Shown here: in pieces, positions 49,066-57,458 of the stretch
Layout: every line of letters starts with the position of its first letter
Numbering within the stretch: position 1 is the first letter of the stretch
Origin: Henriciella sp.
GTDB taxonomy: Bacteria > Pseudomonadota > Alphaproteobacteria > Caulobacterales > Hyphomonadaceae
Length of the DNA: 64,000 nt
Assembly: GCA_021776655.1 (NCBI GenBank)
Contig: JAJFFK010000012.1
Location: 1-64,000, forward strand
Direction: 5' to 3'
The notes under the pieces: generated by a model
Seen by the model: the letters and a program-made list of their open reading frames with translations, nothing else
The model's database searches: none
Told to the model about the DNA's origin: nothing
Made by a program: the position numbers and the translations under genes

Positions 49066-49679
49066 TGCGTACCGGGATCATCGCGGCGGGCCTGCTCGTG
49101 CTGAGCGGATGCGGTGGCTTTCAGTCGACCCAAAGCGCTGCGACAGAGGATATGTCACCGGCCGCCCTACACCTCAGGTCGCTACAAAGTCTGTGCAATG
49201 GCGAGGCGTATCACGGAACACTGGTTTCAACCGATGCCGTGGATGCAGCGTTTGGCGCATCAGAGATCATCATGGGGCCAGCGGTTTGTGTGGACCATAC
49301 CGTGCGTATTCCACTGGCGGTTGGCGATGATCGTTCGCGGACATGGGTGATAAGCGCGGCGGCTGTAAGTCATCGCCTAAAGCATGATCACCGTCACAAG
49401 GATGGCACTGAGGATGTGCTGACCCAATATGGTGGTGACAGCCTGGATCGCGGAACTGAAATGCGCCAGGAATACTCGGTAGATGCCGACACGCGCGCCT
49501 TGTTCACTCGCGAAGGGATCGCGGTGTCGACCCAGAATATCTGGGCGATTGAAATTCGGCCCGGGACGCAATTTGCATATGAGATGTCGCGCCCGGAGCG
49601 GCTCTTTCGGATCGAGTTTGATATAACCATGCCTGTGCCCGCGCCGCCTTTGCCGTGGGGCGTGGAGCCGGTGGAATGA
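49065..49679 (+). CDS. Lipoprotein of unknown function
   Basis: A 204-residue protein with signal peptide and lipobox (LSGC, cysteine near 16). The mature part has two cysteines that could pair and a basic HDHRHKDG loop. The family is not recognised. It overlaps the synthetase stop and the thiD start (ATGA), so it is translationally coupled in an operon with both. Confidence 0.7.
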   Translation: MRTGIIAAGLLVLSGCGGFQSTQSAATEDMSPAALHLRSLQSLCNGEAYHGTLVSTDAVDAAFGASEIIMGPAVCVDHTVRIPLAVGDDRSRTWVISAAAVSHRLKHDHRHKDGTEDVLTQYGGDSLDRGTEMRQEYSVDADTRALFTREGIAVSTQNIWAIEIRPGTQFAYEMSRPERLFRIEFDITMPVPAPPLPWGVEPVE

Positions 49680-50497
49680 GCGGCGAAGACAAAAAGCTTG
49701 GCCGGGTTCTGATCATTGCCGGATCAGATAGCGGCGGCGGGGCCGGGATACAGGCTGACATCAAAACGGTGATGGCGCTCGGCGGCTATGCGACTACGGC
49801 GATTACCGCGATCACCGCGCAGGACACGACCGGGGTGCACGGCGCCTGGCCCGTCGCGCTCGACGCGGTTGCGGCGCAGATACAGGTTGTGTTGGCCGAT
49901 TTTGGCGCAGACATTGTCAAGACCGGGATGCTTGGCACGGTCGCCTTGATTGAGACGGTTGCCGAAGGTCTCGGCGATATGGCGGGCGAGGTGCCGCGCG
50001 TGCTTGATCCGGTCATGGTTGCCACCAGCGGCGACCGCCTGATCGAGGCCAAAGCGGTCGATGTGATCGCGTCGCTACTGTTGCCGGATGCGGCTCTGAT
50101 CACGCCAAACGCGCCAGAGGCCGAGATCATGACCGGCAAGGCGGTGGACGGCATCAACGGCCAACGCCGCGCAGCCGAGGTCTTGCTCAATCGCGGGGCC
50201 AAGGCGGCGCTGATCAAGGGCGGGCATATACCGGGGCGGGTGCTGATCGACGTGCTGCAAACCCAGCATGGCGAATGGATTTTCGAGGCTGAGCGGATTG
50301 AAACGACCTCGACCCATGGCACGGGCTGTACATTGGCCAGCGCGGTGGCGACTTTGGTCGCGCAAGGCGTGGACCTGCCCGAAGCGGTCGAGCGCGGGCG
50401 GACCTATTTGCGCGGCGCAATCCGCCATGCGCCGGGGCTCGGCAAAGGCCATGGCCCGGTGGCGCATGGCTGGCAATTGGGTGATCAGCAGAACTAA
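49676..50497 (+). CDS. thiD: Hydroxymethylpyrimidine/phosphomethylpyrimidine kinase
   Basis: A 273-residue ribokinase-fold enzyme that phosphorylates HMP and HMP-P for thiamine synthesis. The N-terminal IAGSDSGGGAGIQADIK and THGTGCTLASAVA near the C-terminus are the family signatures. The ATG at 49676 overlaps the lipoprotein stop. It is far from thiC and has no riboswitch of its own in the window. Confidence 0.95.
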   Translation: MSGEDKKLGRVLIIAGSDSGGGAGIQADIKTVMALGGYATTAITAITAQDTTGVHGAWPVALDAVAAQIQVVLADFGADIVKTGMLGTVALIETVAEGLGDMAGEVPRVLDPVMVATSGDRLIEAKAVDVIASLLLPDAALITPNAPEAEIMTGKAVDGINGQRRAAEVLLNRGAKAALIKGGHIPGRVLIDVLQTQHGEWIFEAERIETTSTHGTGCTLASAVATLVAQGVDLPEAVERGRTYLRGAIRHAPGLGKGHGPVAHGWQLGDQQN

Positions 50498-50550
50498 ACC
50501 GCCGCCTAGAAATCATGGTTTGTCGCTTTGTGTAGACAACTGCTAGTTAG

Positions 50551-50635
50551 CCTCATCCTGAGCTTGTCGAAGGATAGGCGGGAGGTTGTAAGCTGACTTC
50601 GGTGTTCCTCGTCCTTCGACAAGCTCAGGATGAGG
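50551..50635. repeat. CTTCGACAAGCTCAGGATGAG inverted element, copy 2
   Basis: Left arm CCTCATCCTGAGCTTGTCGA (to AGGA, 50574) and right arm TCCTTCGACAAGCTCAGGAT (50612-50635). The middle shares GGCGGG, AAGCTG and CGGTGT with 29534-29625. It ends 22 bases before the PhzF start. Confidence 0.93.
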
Positions 50636-50656
50636 AACGATGAGAGGATAACGCCA

Positions 50657-51478
50657 ATGACCAAGATCCCATTTGCCCAGATAGATGCATTTGCGTCGAA
50701 AGCTTTTGAGGGCAATCAGGCCTGTGTGATGGCGCTTGATGACTTTCTACCTGATGCGACGCTACAGGCGATTGCGGCAGAGAATAATGTTGCCGAGACG
50801 GCGTTCATTGTTGCTGATGGCGAGGCGCGCTGGCAGCTGCGCTGGTTCACCCCGGCTGTCGAAGTGGCGCTGTGCGGACATGCGACACTGGCGGCGGGGC
50901 ATTATCTCTATGCGCATGGTGGGTTTGACGGCGATCAGATCACGTTCGTGACGCGCCGCTCGGGCGAGCTATATGTCTCGCGTCTGGCTGATGGGCGGCT
51001 CGAAATGGATTTTCCGGCAGCTGAAGTAATGCCGATTGAAATTGATGATGCAGTCAGCACCGCGATGGGGGCCCGCCCGGTTGCCGCTTGGGGCGGGCCA
51101 ACCTATTGCGCTGTGTTCGAAACCGCAGCGGATATTCTGGCATTGCAGCCCGATCTGAAGGCGCTAGCGAAACTTGGGCTTGCCGACAGTGCGTGGGGTC
51201 TTGGCAATTTCGGCTGTCTGGCACCGGGCGGGGATGGCGGCGTCGATGTTACGAGTCGGTTTTTTGCGCCGGGCAGCGGGATTGATGAAGATCCGGCTAC
51301 GGGTAGCTGGCATACAATGGTCGCGCCGGTCATGGCGCAGATGACGGGCAGGTCTGTTTTTGAATGCTATCAGGCCTATCCGGGGCGAGGTGCAAGGATT
51401 GAGGCGGAACTTGCAGGCGACCGGGTCAAACTGCGCGGGTCCAGTGTGACCGTGATCGAGGGCGTGTTTAGGCTGTAG
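50657..51478 (+). CDS. PhzF-family epimerase/isomerase
   Basis: A 273-residue protein of the diaminopimelate-epimerase-like fold. The catalytic Glu is in NNVAETAFIV (residue about 44); GSGIDEDPATGS is the C-terminal signature. PhzF proteins isomerise various small molecules and this one need not make phenazines, as no phz genes adjoin. GAGAGGA lies 8-9 bases upstream of the ATG. Its stop overlaps the convergent transporter gene. Confidence 0.9.
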   Translation: MTKIPFAQIDAFASKAFEGNQACVMALDDFLPDATLQAIAAENNVAETAFIVADGEARWQLRWFTPAVEVALCGHATLAAGHYLYAHGGFDGDQITFVTRRSGELYVSRLADGRLEMDFPAAEVMPIEIDDAVSTAMGARPVAAWGGPTYCAVFETAADILALQPDLKALAKLGLADSAWGLGNFGCLAPGGDGGVDVTSRFFAPGSGIDEDPATGSWHTMVAPVMAQMTGRSVFECYQAYPGRGARIEAELAGDRVKLRGSSVTVIEGVFRL

Positions 51479-52376
51479 CACTGCGTTGCGCCAGCCAGAC
51501 CCCTGTCAGGATCAAGGCGAAGGCAAACAGAACGTTCCAGCTTTGTACTTCTTTGAAGGCCAAGTAGCCAATCGCAACGGAAATAATTGGAATGACATAT
51601 CCGGTAAGAGACTGGAATGTCGCCGAGGTGCGCTGAATGAGGACCATGTAAAGGAATGAAGCCAGCGCTGTTGGACCCAGCGCGAGACCAATAACCCCGA
51701 TGATCGCGCTGGTTGAAGGGGTTAGGCTGGTATAGTCCACCGCCAATAATAGCGGCCAGGACGCCACCGCGCCAAAGCTCAGAAACCCGGCTGAAAAGAC
51801 AAAAGGCGGGATGTTTCGGGCATAACGGGCGGTAATGGCAGATAGCGCATAAAAGAACGTGCCGAGCAGGCAAAGGCCCTGCGCAATGACGCTGGCCGAT
51901 CCGAAGGCTGATATGGTTTCTGGCCCAAACAGGACGGCCACACCGCCAAACCCAACCGCCAGGCCGAAGGCTTTGCGTAAACTGATCCGGTCATCGCGAA
52001 AGAAAAAATGTGCCATGCTGGCAACGAAGAGCGGTGTTGCAGCGACATAGAGGGCCGCCAGGCTGGAATCGATCGTTCTCTGGGCGATGGTGATAATCAG
52101 GAACGGGGCGGCTGTGCCGACAATTCCCATCACCGCCATGGCGAGCCAACTCTTGCGGTCCCTGAGCGGCGGCCATTTTTGCCCACTCAGCCGGGCTACA
52201 ATTAACAGAATGATCGCGGCGACGGTCAGGCGAGTTGGAATGATCAGCTGCGGCGGCAGACCAAGCTCGGGCGCACCGGTACTCACCGCGAGCCGGTTGA
52301 AGGCGTAAGCGGAGGCCCACAGCAAGCTGAGTAAGGCAAAAATGCCCCAATCGAGAGGTGCGCGTTTGGTCACCAT
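51468..52376 (-). CDS. EamA/DMT-family transporter
   Basis: A 302-residue membrane protein with ten hydrophobic segments in two EamA halves, each with the usual RxxxAxxxL-like pattern. Such proteins export amino acids or small metabolites; the substrate cannot be told. ATG 52376 follows GAAGGA; an ATG at 52412 adds twelve residues. The C-terminus overlaps the PhzF gene end by 11 bases. Confidence 0.88.
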   Translation of the reverse strand: MVTKRAPLDWGIFALLSLLWASAYAFNRLAVSTGAPELGLPPQLIIPTRLTVAAIILLIVARLSGQKWPPLRDRKSWLAMAVMGIVGTAAPFLIITIAQRTIDSSLAALYVAATPLFVASMAHFFFRDDRISLRKAFGLAVGFGGVAVLFGPETISAFGSASVIAQGLCLLGTFFYALSAITARYARNIPPFVFSAGFLSFGAVASWPLLLAVDYTSLTPSTSAIIGVIGLALGPTALASFLYMVLIQRTSATFQSLTGYVIPIISVAIGYLAFKEVQSWNVLFAFALILTGVWLAQRSATA

Positions 52377-52548
52377 AGTTCCTTCAAAATGTTGGCAACC
52401 CGTAAGCCACACTGCAGCGGGGTCAAGATCAAGTAGAGCGTCGTAAAAATATGATTGGAAATATTTCCTGACGCAAACATAACATTAAGAAAACTCCAAT
52501 ACTCGACCGGTATGACTTGAACAGGTGGTGTGTGGGGAAGATAAAGAT

Positions 52549-53967
52549 ATGCAAGAACTTGAGGCAGACTATCTGGTTGTAGGCAGCGGCGCCGTTGGCT
52601 TAGCTTTCGTTGATACATTGCTGGCTGAGTCTGACGCAACTATCGTTATCGTTGATCGCCATGACCGGCCGGGTGGGCATTGGAACGATGCCTATTCCTT
52701 TGTGCAACTGCACCAGCCGTCAGCCTTTTACGGCGTCGATTCTGTACCATTGGGCAGTGGTGGCAAGGACGCGGCAGGCCTGAATGCAGGTTATTGCGAA
52801 CTGGCGTCGGGTCCTGAGATCAGCGCCTATTTCGAGACCGTCATGCAAGACCACCTGCTGGCAAGCGGGCGGGTAAAGTATTATCCGGCGAGTGACTATA
52901 TCGGGGACGGTATGTTTAGGTCACTGGCAACTGGTGAAATGACCAAGATCAAAGTGAACCGGAAAACGGTTGATGCGACGTTTTATGGCACCACCGTACC
53001 ATCTACCCACACGCCGAAATTTCAGGTTGCAGATGGGGTTCGCCTGGTCGCGCCTAATCGCCTGCCGGATCTCTGGCGCGAGCCTAGCGGGCGGCCTGAG
53101 AAAATCGCTATTCTGGGCGCTGGCAAGACGGCCATGGATGTCGGGGTTTGGTTGCTTAATGCCGGTGTAAACCCAGACGCGATCACCTGGATCATGCCGC
53201 GCGATTCGTGGTTGCTCAATCGCCATCACACTCAGCCGGGAACGGAATTCTTTCAGGAAACCTTTGGCGGGGTCGCCGATCAGATGCAGGCCATCGCCGA
53301 GAGCTCCAGCATTGATGATGTCTTTGAACGCTTGGAAGCCTGTGGCGTGATGATCCGTATTCACCCGGACAAGACCCCAAGCATGTATCATTGCGCGACG
53401 ATTTCGGTCGGAGAAGTTGCCCTGTTGCGCCAGATCAAGACGGTTGTTCGCAAGGGGCGCATTACCGCAATTGAACCAGGGCAGATTGTGCTGGATCACG
53501 GGCAAATCGAAACCACACCTGAGACGCTGCTGATTGATTGCACCGCCTCTGCGGTCGAGCGTAAGCCGCCGGTTGCGATGTTTCAGGACAAGCTGATCAC
53601 TTTGCAAATGGTTCGCTCCTGCCAGCCGGCCTTCAGTGCGGCGATCGCGGCGCGGATTGAGGTCGGCTTTGATAATGACGTGCGCAAAAATGGTTTAACC
53701 GGGATAACCCCGCTGCCCGATGGCAAACGCGAATTCCTGACCAGTACATTGACCAGCATGATGAACCAGCTGCAATGGTCGCAGGATGAAGGGTTACGCC
53801 ACTGGATGCGGACCTGCCGCCTTGATGGCTTCAGTGCAACAATAGCCGATGTGGACCGGACAGATTGCGACAACCGCGCGATTGTCGAGAAAATTCGCAA
53901 ATATGCCGGGCTGTCCGTCGCCAATATTCAGACCCTTCTGGCGCAAGAGTTTGAAACCTGTCCATGA
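52549..53967 (+). CDS. FAD-dependent oxidoreductase
   Basis: A 472-residue flavoprotein. VVGSGAVGLAFVDTL is the N-terminal FAD-binding GxGxxG and DRHDRPGGHWND the following FAD/acidic motif. A second Rossmann motif, AILGAGKTAMDVG, near residue 195 could bind NAD(P)H. The layout suits a flavin monooxygenase-like enzyme. The ATG at 52549 is preferred over a GTG at 52525. It is not in an evident operon; substrate unknown. Confidence 0.82.
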   Translation: MQELEADYLVVGSGAVGLAFVDTLLAESDATIVIVDRHDRPGGHWNDAYSFVQLHQPSAFYGVDSVPLGSGGKDAAGLNAGYCELASGPEISAYFETVMQDHLLASGRVKYYPASDYIGDGMFRSLATGEMTKIKVNRKTVDATFYGTTVPSTHTPKFQVADGVRLVAPNRLPDLWREPSGRPEKIAILGAGKTAMDVGVWLLNAGVNPDAITWIMPRDSWLLNRHHTQPGTEFFQETFGGVADQMQAIAESSSIDDVFERLEACGVMIRIHPDKTPSMYHCATISVGEVALLRQIKTVVRKGRITAIEPGQIVLDHGQIETTPETLLIDCTASAVERKPPVAMFQDKLITLQMVRSCQPAFSAAIAARIEVGFDNDVRKNGLTGITPLPDGKREFLTSTLTSMMNQLQWSQDEGLRHWMRTCRLDGFSATIADVDRTDCDNRAIVEKIRKYAGLSVANIQTLLAQEFETCP

Positions 53968-54026
53968 TATTGCCCTGTTTTACCAGGATAGAGTTCGGGC
54001 CTAGTAGATAGAATTTGATTGAGCAG

Positions 54027-54851
54027 ATGACGGATATTGACCAATCGAAGGGACTGACCGGACGGGTTCTGGTGTTTGATTCAGGGATGGGCGGTCTAAC
54101 CATTGCGCGCGAATTGATGGCGCTCGTGCCCGATATATCTGTCGATTATGCCGCCGATAGCGGGTTCTTTCCCTATGGCGACAAATCCGATGCAGCTTTG
54201 CAGGCAAGGCTACCCATGGTCGCTAAAGCATTGGTCGATACAGTCCGCCCTGACGTGTTTGTCATCGCTTGCAATACGGCAAGTACGCTGGCACTTGAGG
54301 CTGTACGCGATGTTCTGGATATACCCGTGGTGGGAACGGTTCCTGCGATCAAACCAGCCGTCGCCCAAAGCCAAACTGGGGTGATCGGCCTGCTCGCGAC
54401 ACCCGGTACAATCGGGCGCGCCTATACTGCGAGATTGATCGCGGATTTTGCTGCCCACGTGCAAGTGATCATGTATGGATCGGTTGAACTGGTCCACTTG
54501 GCTGAAATCCAAGCTGCGGGCGGGGCGATTCCGCTTGAGGCCTTCCGCGCCGCTCAGGCCCCTTTATTTGAGGCCGATGGCGGCGCTGCGATCGATACTG
54601 TGGTGCTGGCCTGTACGCATTTCCCACTGGTTCGCGGTGAGCTTGCGGCAACTGTTCCCCATCCTGTCACATTCATTGATAGTGGTGAAGCGATTGCGCG
54701 CCAGACGCTGCGGGTTCTGGACGCGTCTTCGGTGCCCTGCGGGGCGCCGCCACAGGTTTGGTTGACCAGCGCGCCATCTGCGCATCATCGGCTGGTCGAA
54801 GTGTGCCGCCGATTTGGCTTCTCTGATGCCCGGCAGCTTGTCATAAATTGA
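54027..54851 (+). CDS. murI: Glutamate racemase
   Basis: Makes D-glutamate for peptidoglycan. The catalytic cysteines are in IACNTAST and VLACTHFPL, with the N-terminal FDSGMGGLTIARE. The ATG at 54027 is preferred over a TTG at 54015. Length is 274 residues, as expected. The Pho-related genes begin 87 bases downstream. Confidence 0.94.
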   Translation: MTDIDQSKGLTGRVLVFDSGMGGLTIARELMALVPDISVDYAADSGFFPYGDKSDAALQARLPMVAKALVDTVRPDVFVIACNTASTLALEAVRDVLDIPVVGTVPAIKPAVAQSQTGVIGLLATPGTIGRAYTARLIADFAAHVQVIMYGSVELVHLAEIQAAGGAIPLEAFRAAQAPLFEADGGAAIDTVVLACTHFPLVRGELAATVPHPVTFIDSGEAIARQTLRVLDASSVPCGAPPQVWLTSAPSAHHRLVEVCRRFGFSDARQLVIN

Positions 54852-54870
54852 TTATAAAAATCCTGTCGAG

Positions 54871-54892
54871 ACGACATTTGCCTGTCACATAA
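54871..54892 (+). promoter_or_regulatory. Possible Pho box upstream of pstS-like gene
   Basis: ACGACAT, TTGC, CTGTCAC, ATAA: two 7-base units 11 bases apart, the second a good match to CTGTCAT, the first weak (4 of 7). It lies 46 bases before the start of the phosphate-binding gene. Confidence 0.35.
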
Positions 54893-54937
54893 GCGGACTA
54901 AGGCAGCCTGAAGAGTTTCACTGATAGGAGCGCTAAA

Positions 54938-56017
54938 ATGCGTATCAAGGCCCTGATATTTGCCATCTTTGGCATAGCTGCTGCGTGTGCACCGGCTGTT
55001 GATCTGACAGCTATTGATGAGGCCGCGACGGCCGCAGCTGCAGCAGAGAATACCTCGCAGAAAATCAAGATTGTTGGATCGTCGACGGTGTCACCTTTTT
55101 CGACCGCTGTGGCCGAGCAGTTTGGTGCTGCATCGCGTTATCCAACCCCGATTGTCGAGAGCACCGGCACGGGCGGTGGCTTCAAAGCATTCTGCCGGGG
55201 GCTTGGCCCAAGCGAGCCGTCGGTTAGCAATGCCTCGCGCCCGATCAAGGCATCTGAGCGGGAGTTGTGTGAAACCGCTGGCATCACTGAACTGGTTGAG
55301 GTTAAGATCGGCTTTGATGGGATTGTTCTGGCCAACGCCAAATCAGCGCCGGAATTGAACCTGACCAAAGAAGCCATCTTCCGGGCTTTGGTGGCTGAAT
55401 TGCCAGATGGCAATGGTGGCTGGGTCGACAATCCAAACAGGACCTGGCGGGATGTCTCTCCCGACCTGCCGGATATGCCAATCCTGGTCTCTGGCCCGCC
55501 GCCAACCTCAGGGACCCGCGATGCTTTTGTTGAGATTGCAATGGAAGGCGGGGCCAAGGACGTACCGGAAATGCTAGCTCTGAAAGAGAGCGATAGTGCC
55601 GAGTTTAAACGCCGCGCCCACACGATCCGCAATGATGGCGCGTGGATTGATAGTGGCGAGAATGACAGTGCGATCGTCCAAACGCTGCTGAAGAATGACG
55701 ATAGTGTCGGGATTATGGGATTCTCATTCCTTGAGCAGAACCTCGATCGGATCAAGGGGGCTGAAGTCGGCGGTGTGGCACCGGTGTTTGAGGAGATTGC
55801 CAGCGGTAATTACAAGATTTCCCGCTCTATGTACTTCTATGTCAAGAAACAGAACCTACGTCTGGTGCCGGGCATCGAGGCCTATGTCGCCGAATTCACC
55901 AGCGAAGGTGCGTGGGGGCCAGATGGCTACCTTGTCGAAAAAGGCTTGATCCCACTGCCGGATGAGGCGCGGATAGCTGAACGTGAAAGCGCGATGGCGA
56001 TGGTTGTACTGGACTAG
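54938..56017 (+). CDS. pstS: Phosphate-binding (PstS-like) lipoprotein
   Basis: A 359-residue periplasmic-type phosphate-binding protein with a likely lipobox (IAAAC, cysteine at 17). KIVGSSTVSPFSTAVAEQF and the phosphate loop VESTGTGGGFKAFC are typical, as is VSGPPPTSGTRDAFVE. A good terminator follows. It has no pstCAB next to it; the neighbour on the other strand is a phosphate-type porin. Expression probably rises in phosphate shortage. Confidence 0.88.
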   Translation: MRIKALIFAIFGIAAACAPAVDLTAIDEAATAAAAAENTSQKIKIVGSSTVSPFSTAVAEQFGAASRYPTPIVESTGTGGGFKAFCRGLGPSEPSVSNASRPIKASERELCETAGITELVEVKIGFDGIVLANAKSAPELNLTKEAIFRALVAELPDGNGGWVDNPNRTWRDVSPDLPDMPILVSGPPPTSGTRDAFVEIAMEGGAKDVPEMLALKESDSAEFKRRAHTIRNDGAWIDSGENDSAIVQTLLKNDDSVGIMGFSFLEQNLDRIKGAEVGGVAPVFEEIASGNYKISRSMYFYVKKQNLRLVPGIEAYVAEFTSEGAWGPDGYLVEKGLIPLPDEARIAERESAMAMVVLD

Positions 56018-56056
56018 CCCTACCGTCCCCACCGGCCTTGGCCCCGGAAACTAATC

Positions 56057-56092
56057 GAGCCTGCTTTCTTAGTGAAAGCAGGCTCTTTTTTT
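56057..56092 (+). terminator. Rho-independent terminator after pstS
   Basis: A perfect 12-bp stem, GAGCCTGCTTTC (56057-56068) with GAAAGCAGGCTC (56074-56085), loop TTAGT, and seven T residues. Confidence 0.94.
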
Positions 56093-56112
56093 AGGGCTGT
56101 AAATGGAGGGGA

Positions 56113-57342
56113 TTAGAAGTCAAATTGTAGCCGTGCGGTGATGCCGTTTACGGTTTCACCAGATACATTGGCATTGACCAGCGCAGCGAAGTTACCCTCC
56201 AAACCTGAGGTCGAGCTGCCGAGAGCTGTATCGGCATTGAAATAGTTGATCCCTACGCGTGTATGGCTGGTTGGCCACCAATCAAGCCCGACAATGACCG
56301 TGCCGAGCTGGCCACCATCAAAGGCACCATCGCTCAGGTCGATCATGTCATAGCGTATGACAGCCGATAGCGCCCCAAGGCCGCCTTCGGTGATCGGGGT
56401 TTTGATTTCTGGCCGGTTAAACTTGCCGCCTTTATAGGTTTTCTGACCGTTCAGAAATGCGCCAAACTCGAGATAGCCGCCGCTGAAATCTGGGTCATTG
56501 TCTGCGGTCGTGCTGTTCGCGCGCGTGATACCATATTCCGCAGAAGTCCAGAATGGACCCATGATCATAGCAGCCTCTGCCCCCAAGAAAGTATCGGATG
56601 ACGCGACCCGACCGGTCGACACAATCCGGCCTGCCAGATGCGTGTAAGGCCGCTGGCGATAGCGTGCGAGCCCTTCTTGGTCGCCTTGATCGCGGTATCG
56701 AAAGGATGTGCCAAGGTGAACTAAAGCGCCGTTCTCAAGCGTGCGATGAAGGGTTCCTCGTGCCGCAACCGCGAGACCTTGATCGGCGTTGCCACCATCC
56801 AAATTACCGCCGAATACTCCGCCGGACAGGGTATAGCCGTCGCCTTTTGTGCTGATTGCCACACCGACCCGGCGGTTGAACTGAAACGCGTCGGTAAACG
56901 CAGCCCGTTCCAAGGTTGAGATGAAGCGCGAGGAAGTTTGCTCATCCAGGGCATTTTGGGTTTTGAACTGACCGAGTTTGATTTTGATGGCGCTGCCTTG
57001 CGGGGCGTATTCAATCCAGACATCCTCGAAATTGATCTCGTCTGAATTATTGGTGTTCAGCTCTGCTTTGTACTTAAGGGATGTACCCAAGCCGCCAGAC
57101 ACAGCGAGGCGGACGCGCCGCCACTCGGAGGCATCGACATCGAAATTTGCGGCTCTGTCGGCGTCTGCGGTGCTGTAATCATGCTGCACACGACCAGAGA
57201 TTTTAGCACTCCAGCCATCGCCCTCATATGATGGCGGTGAGGGTAAATCGAAGCTCGGGCCATCAGCCAAAGCGGGCGCGAGGTTCAGTGTAAAGGCTGC
57301 AAGTCCGGCGCTAAGCGCGAGGCGTGAAGATTGATGTCTCAT
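56113..57342 (-). CDS. Phosphate-selective porin (OprP/OprO-like)
   Basis: A 409-residue outer-membrane barrel with a signal peptide (cleavage near ALA-DG). Alternating beta strands end in the C-terminal Phe (ARLQFDF), typical for porins. The string LKYKAELNTNNSDEINFEDV is the OprP family region. The ATG at 57342 is preferred over an ATG at 57426 because it opens the signal peptide. A hairpin (GGCATAGC/GCTATGCC, 57363-57383) and a likely Pho box lie upstream. Confidence 0.87.
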   Translation of the reverse strand: MRHQSSRLALSAGLAAFTLNLAPALADGPSFDLPSPPSYEGDGWSAKISGRVQHDYSTADADRAANFDVDASEWRRVRLAVSGGLGTSLKYKAELNTNNSDEINFEDVWIEYAPQGSAIKIKLGQFKTQNALDEQTSSRFISTLERAAFTDAFQFNRRVGVAISTKGDGYTLSGGVFGGNLDGGNADQGLAVAARGTLHRTLENGALVHLGTSFRYRDQGDQEGLARYRQRPYTHLAGRIVSTGRVASSDTFLGAEAAMIMGPFWTSAEYGITRANSTTADNDPDFSGGYLEFGAFLNGQKTYKGGKFNRPEIKTPITEGGLGALSAVIRYDMIDLSDGAFDGGQLGTVIVGLDWWPTSHTRVGINYFNADTALGSSTSGLEGNFAALVNANVSGETVNGITARLQFDF

Positions 57343-57410
57343 GGTTTCCCCTGAAATGTGATGGCATAGCGGCATGCTATGCCGGGGACTTATGGGCAGG
57401 TTCACCACAA

Positions 57411-57443
57411 AAAATGTGACACTCACAAATCACTTTTGTGACA
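57411..57443 (-). promoter_or_regulatory. Likely Pho box upstream of the porin
   Basis: Minus strand TGTCACA (57443-57437) and TGTCACA (57421-57415) are exactly 22 bases apart, that is two 11-base PhoB repeats, with a weak middle unit TGATTTG. The A/T-rich 4-base spacers also fit. It lies 73 bases before the porin start and just after the tkt stop. Confidence 0.55.
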
Positions 57444-57458
57444 TTTATCGTCATCCAT

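Noticed and set aside
50657..51478. Phenazine synthesis gene
   Set aside because: PhzF-fold proteins are widespread without phenazine synthesis and no other phz gene is in the window.
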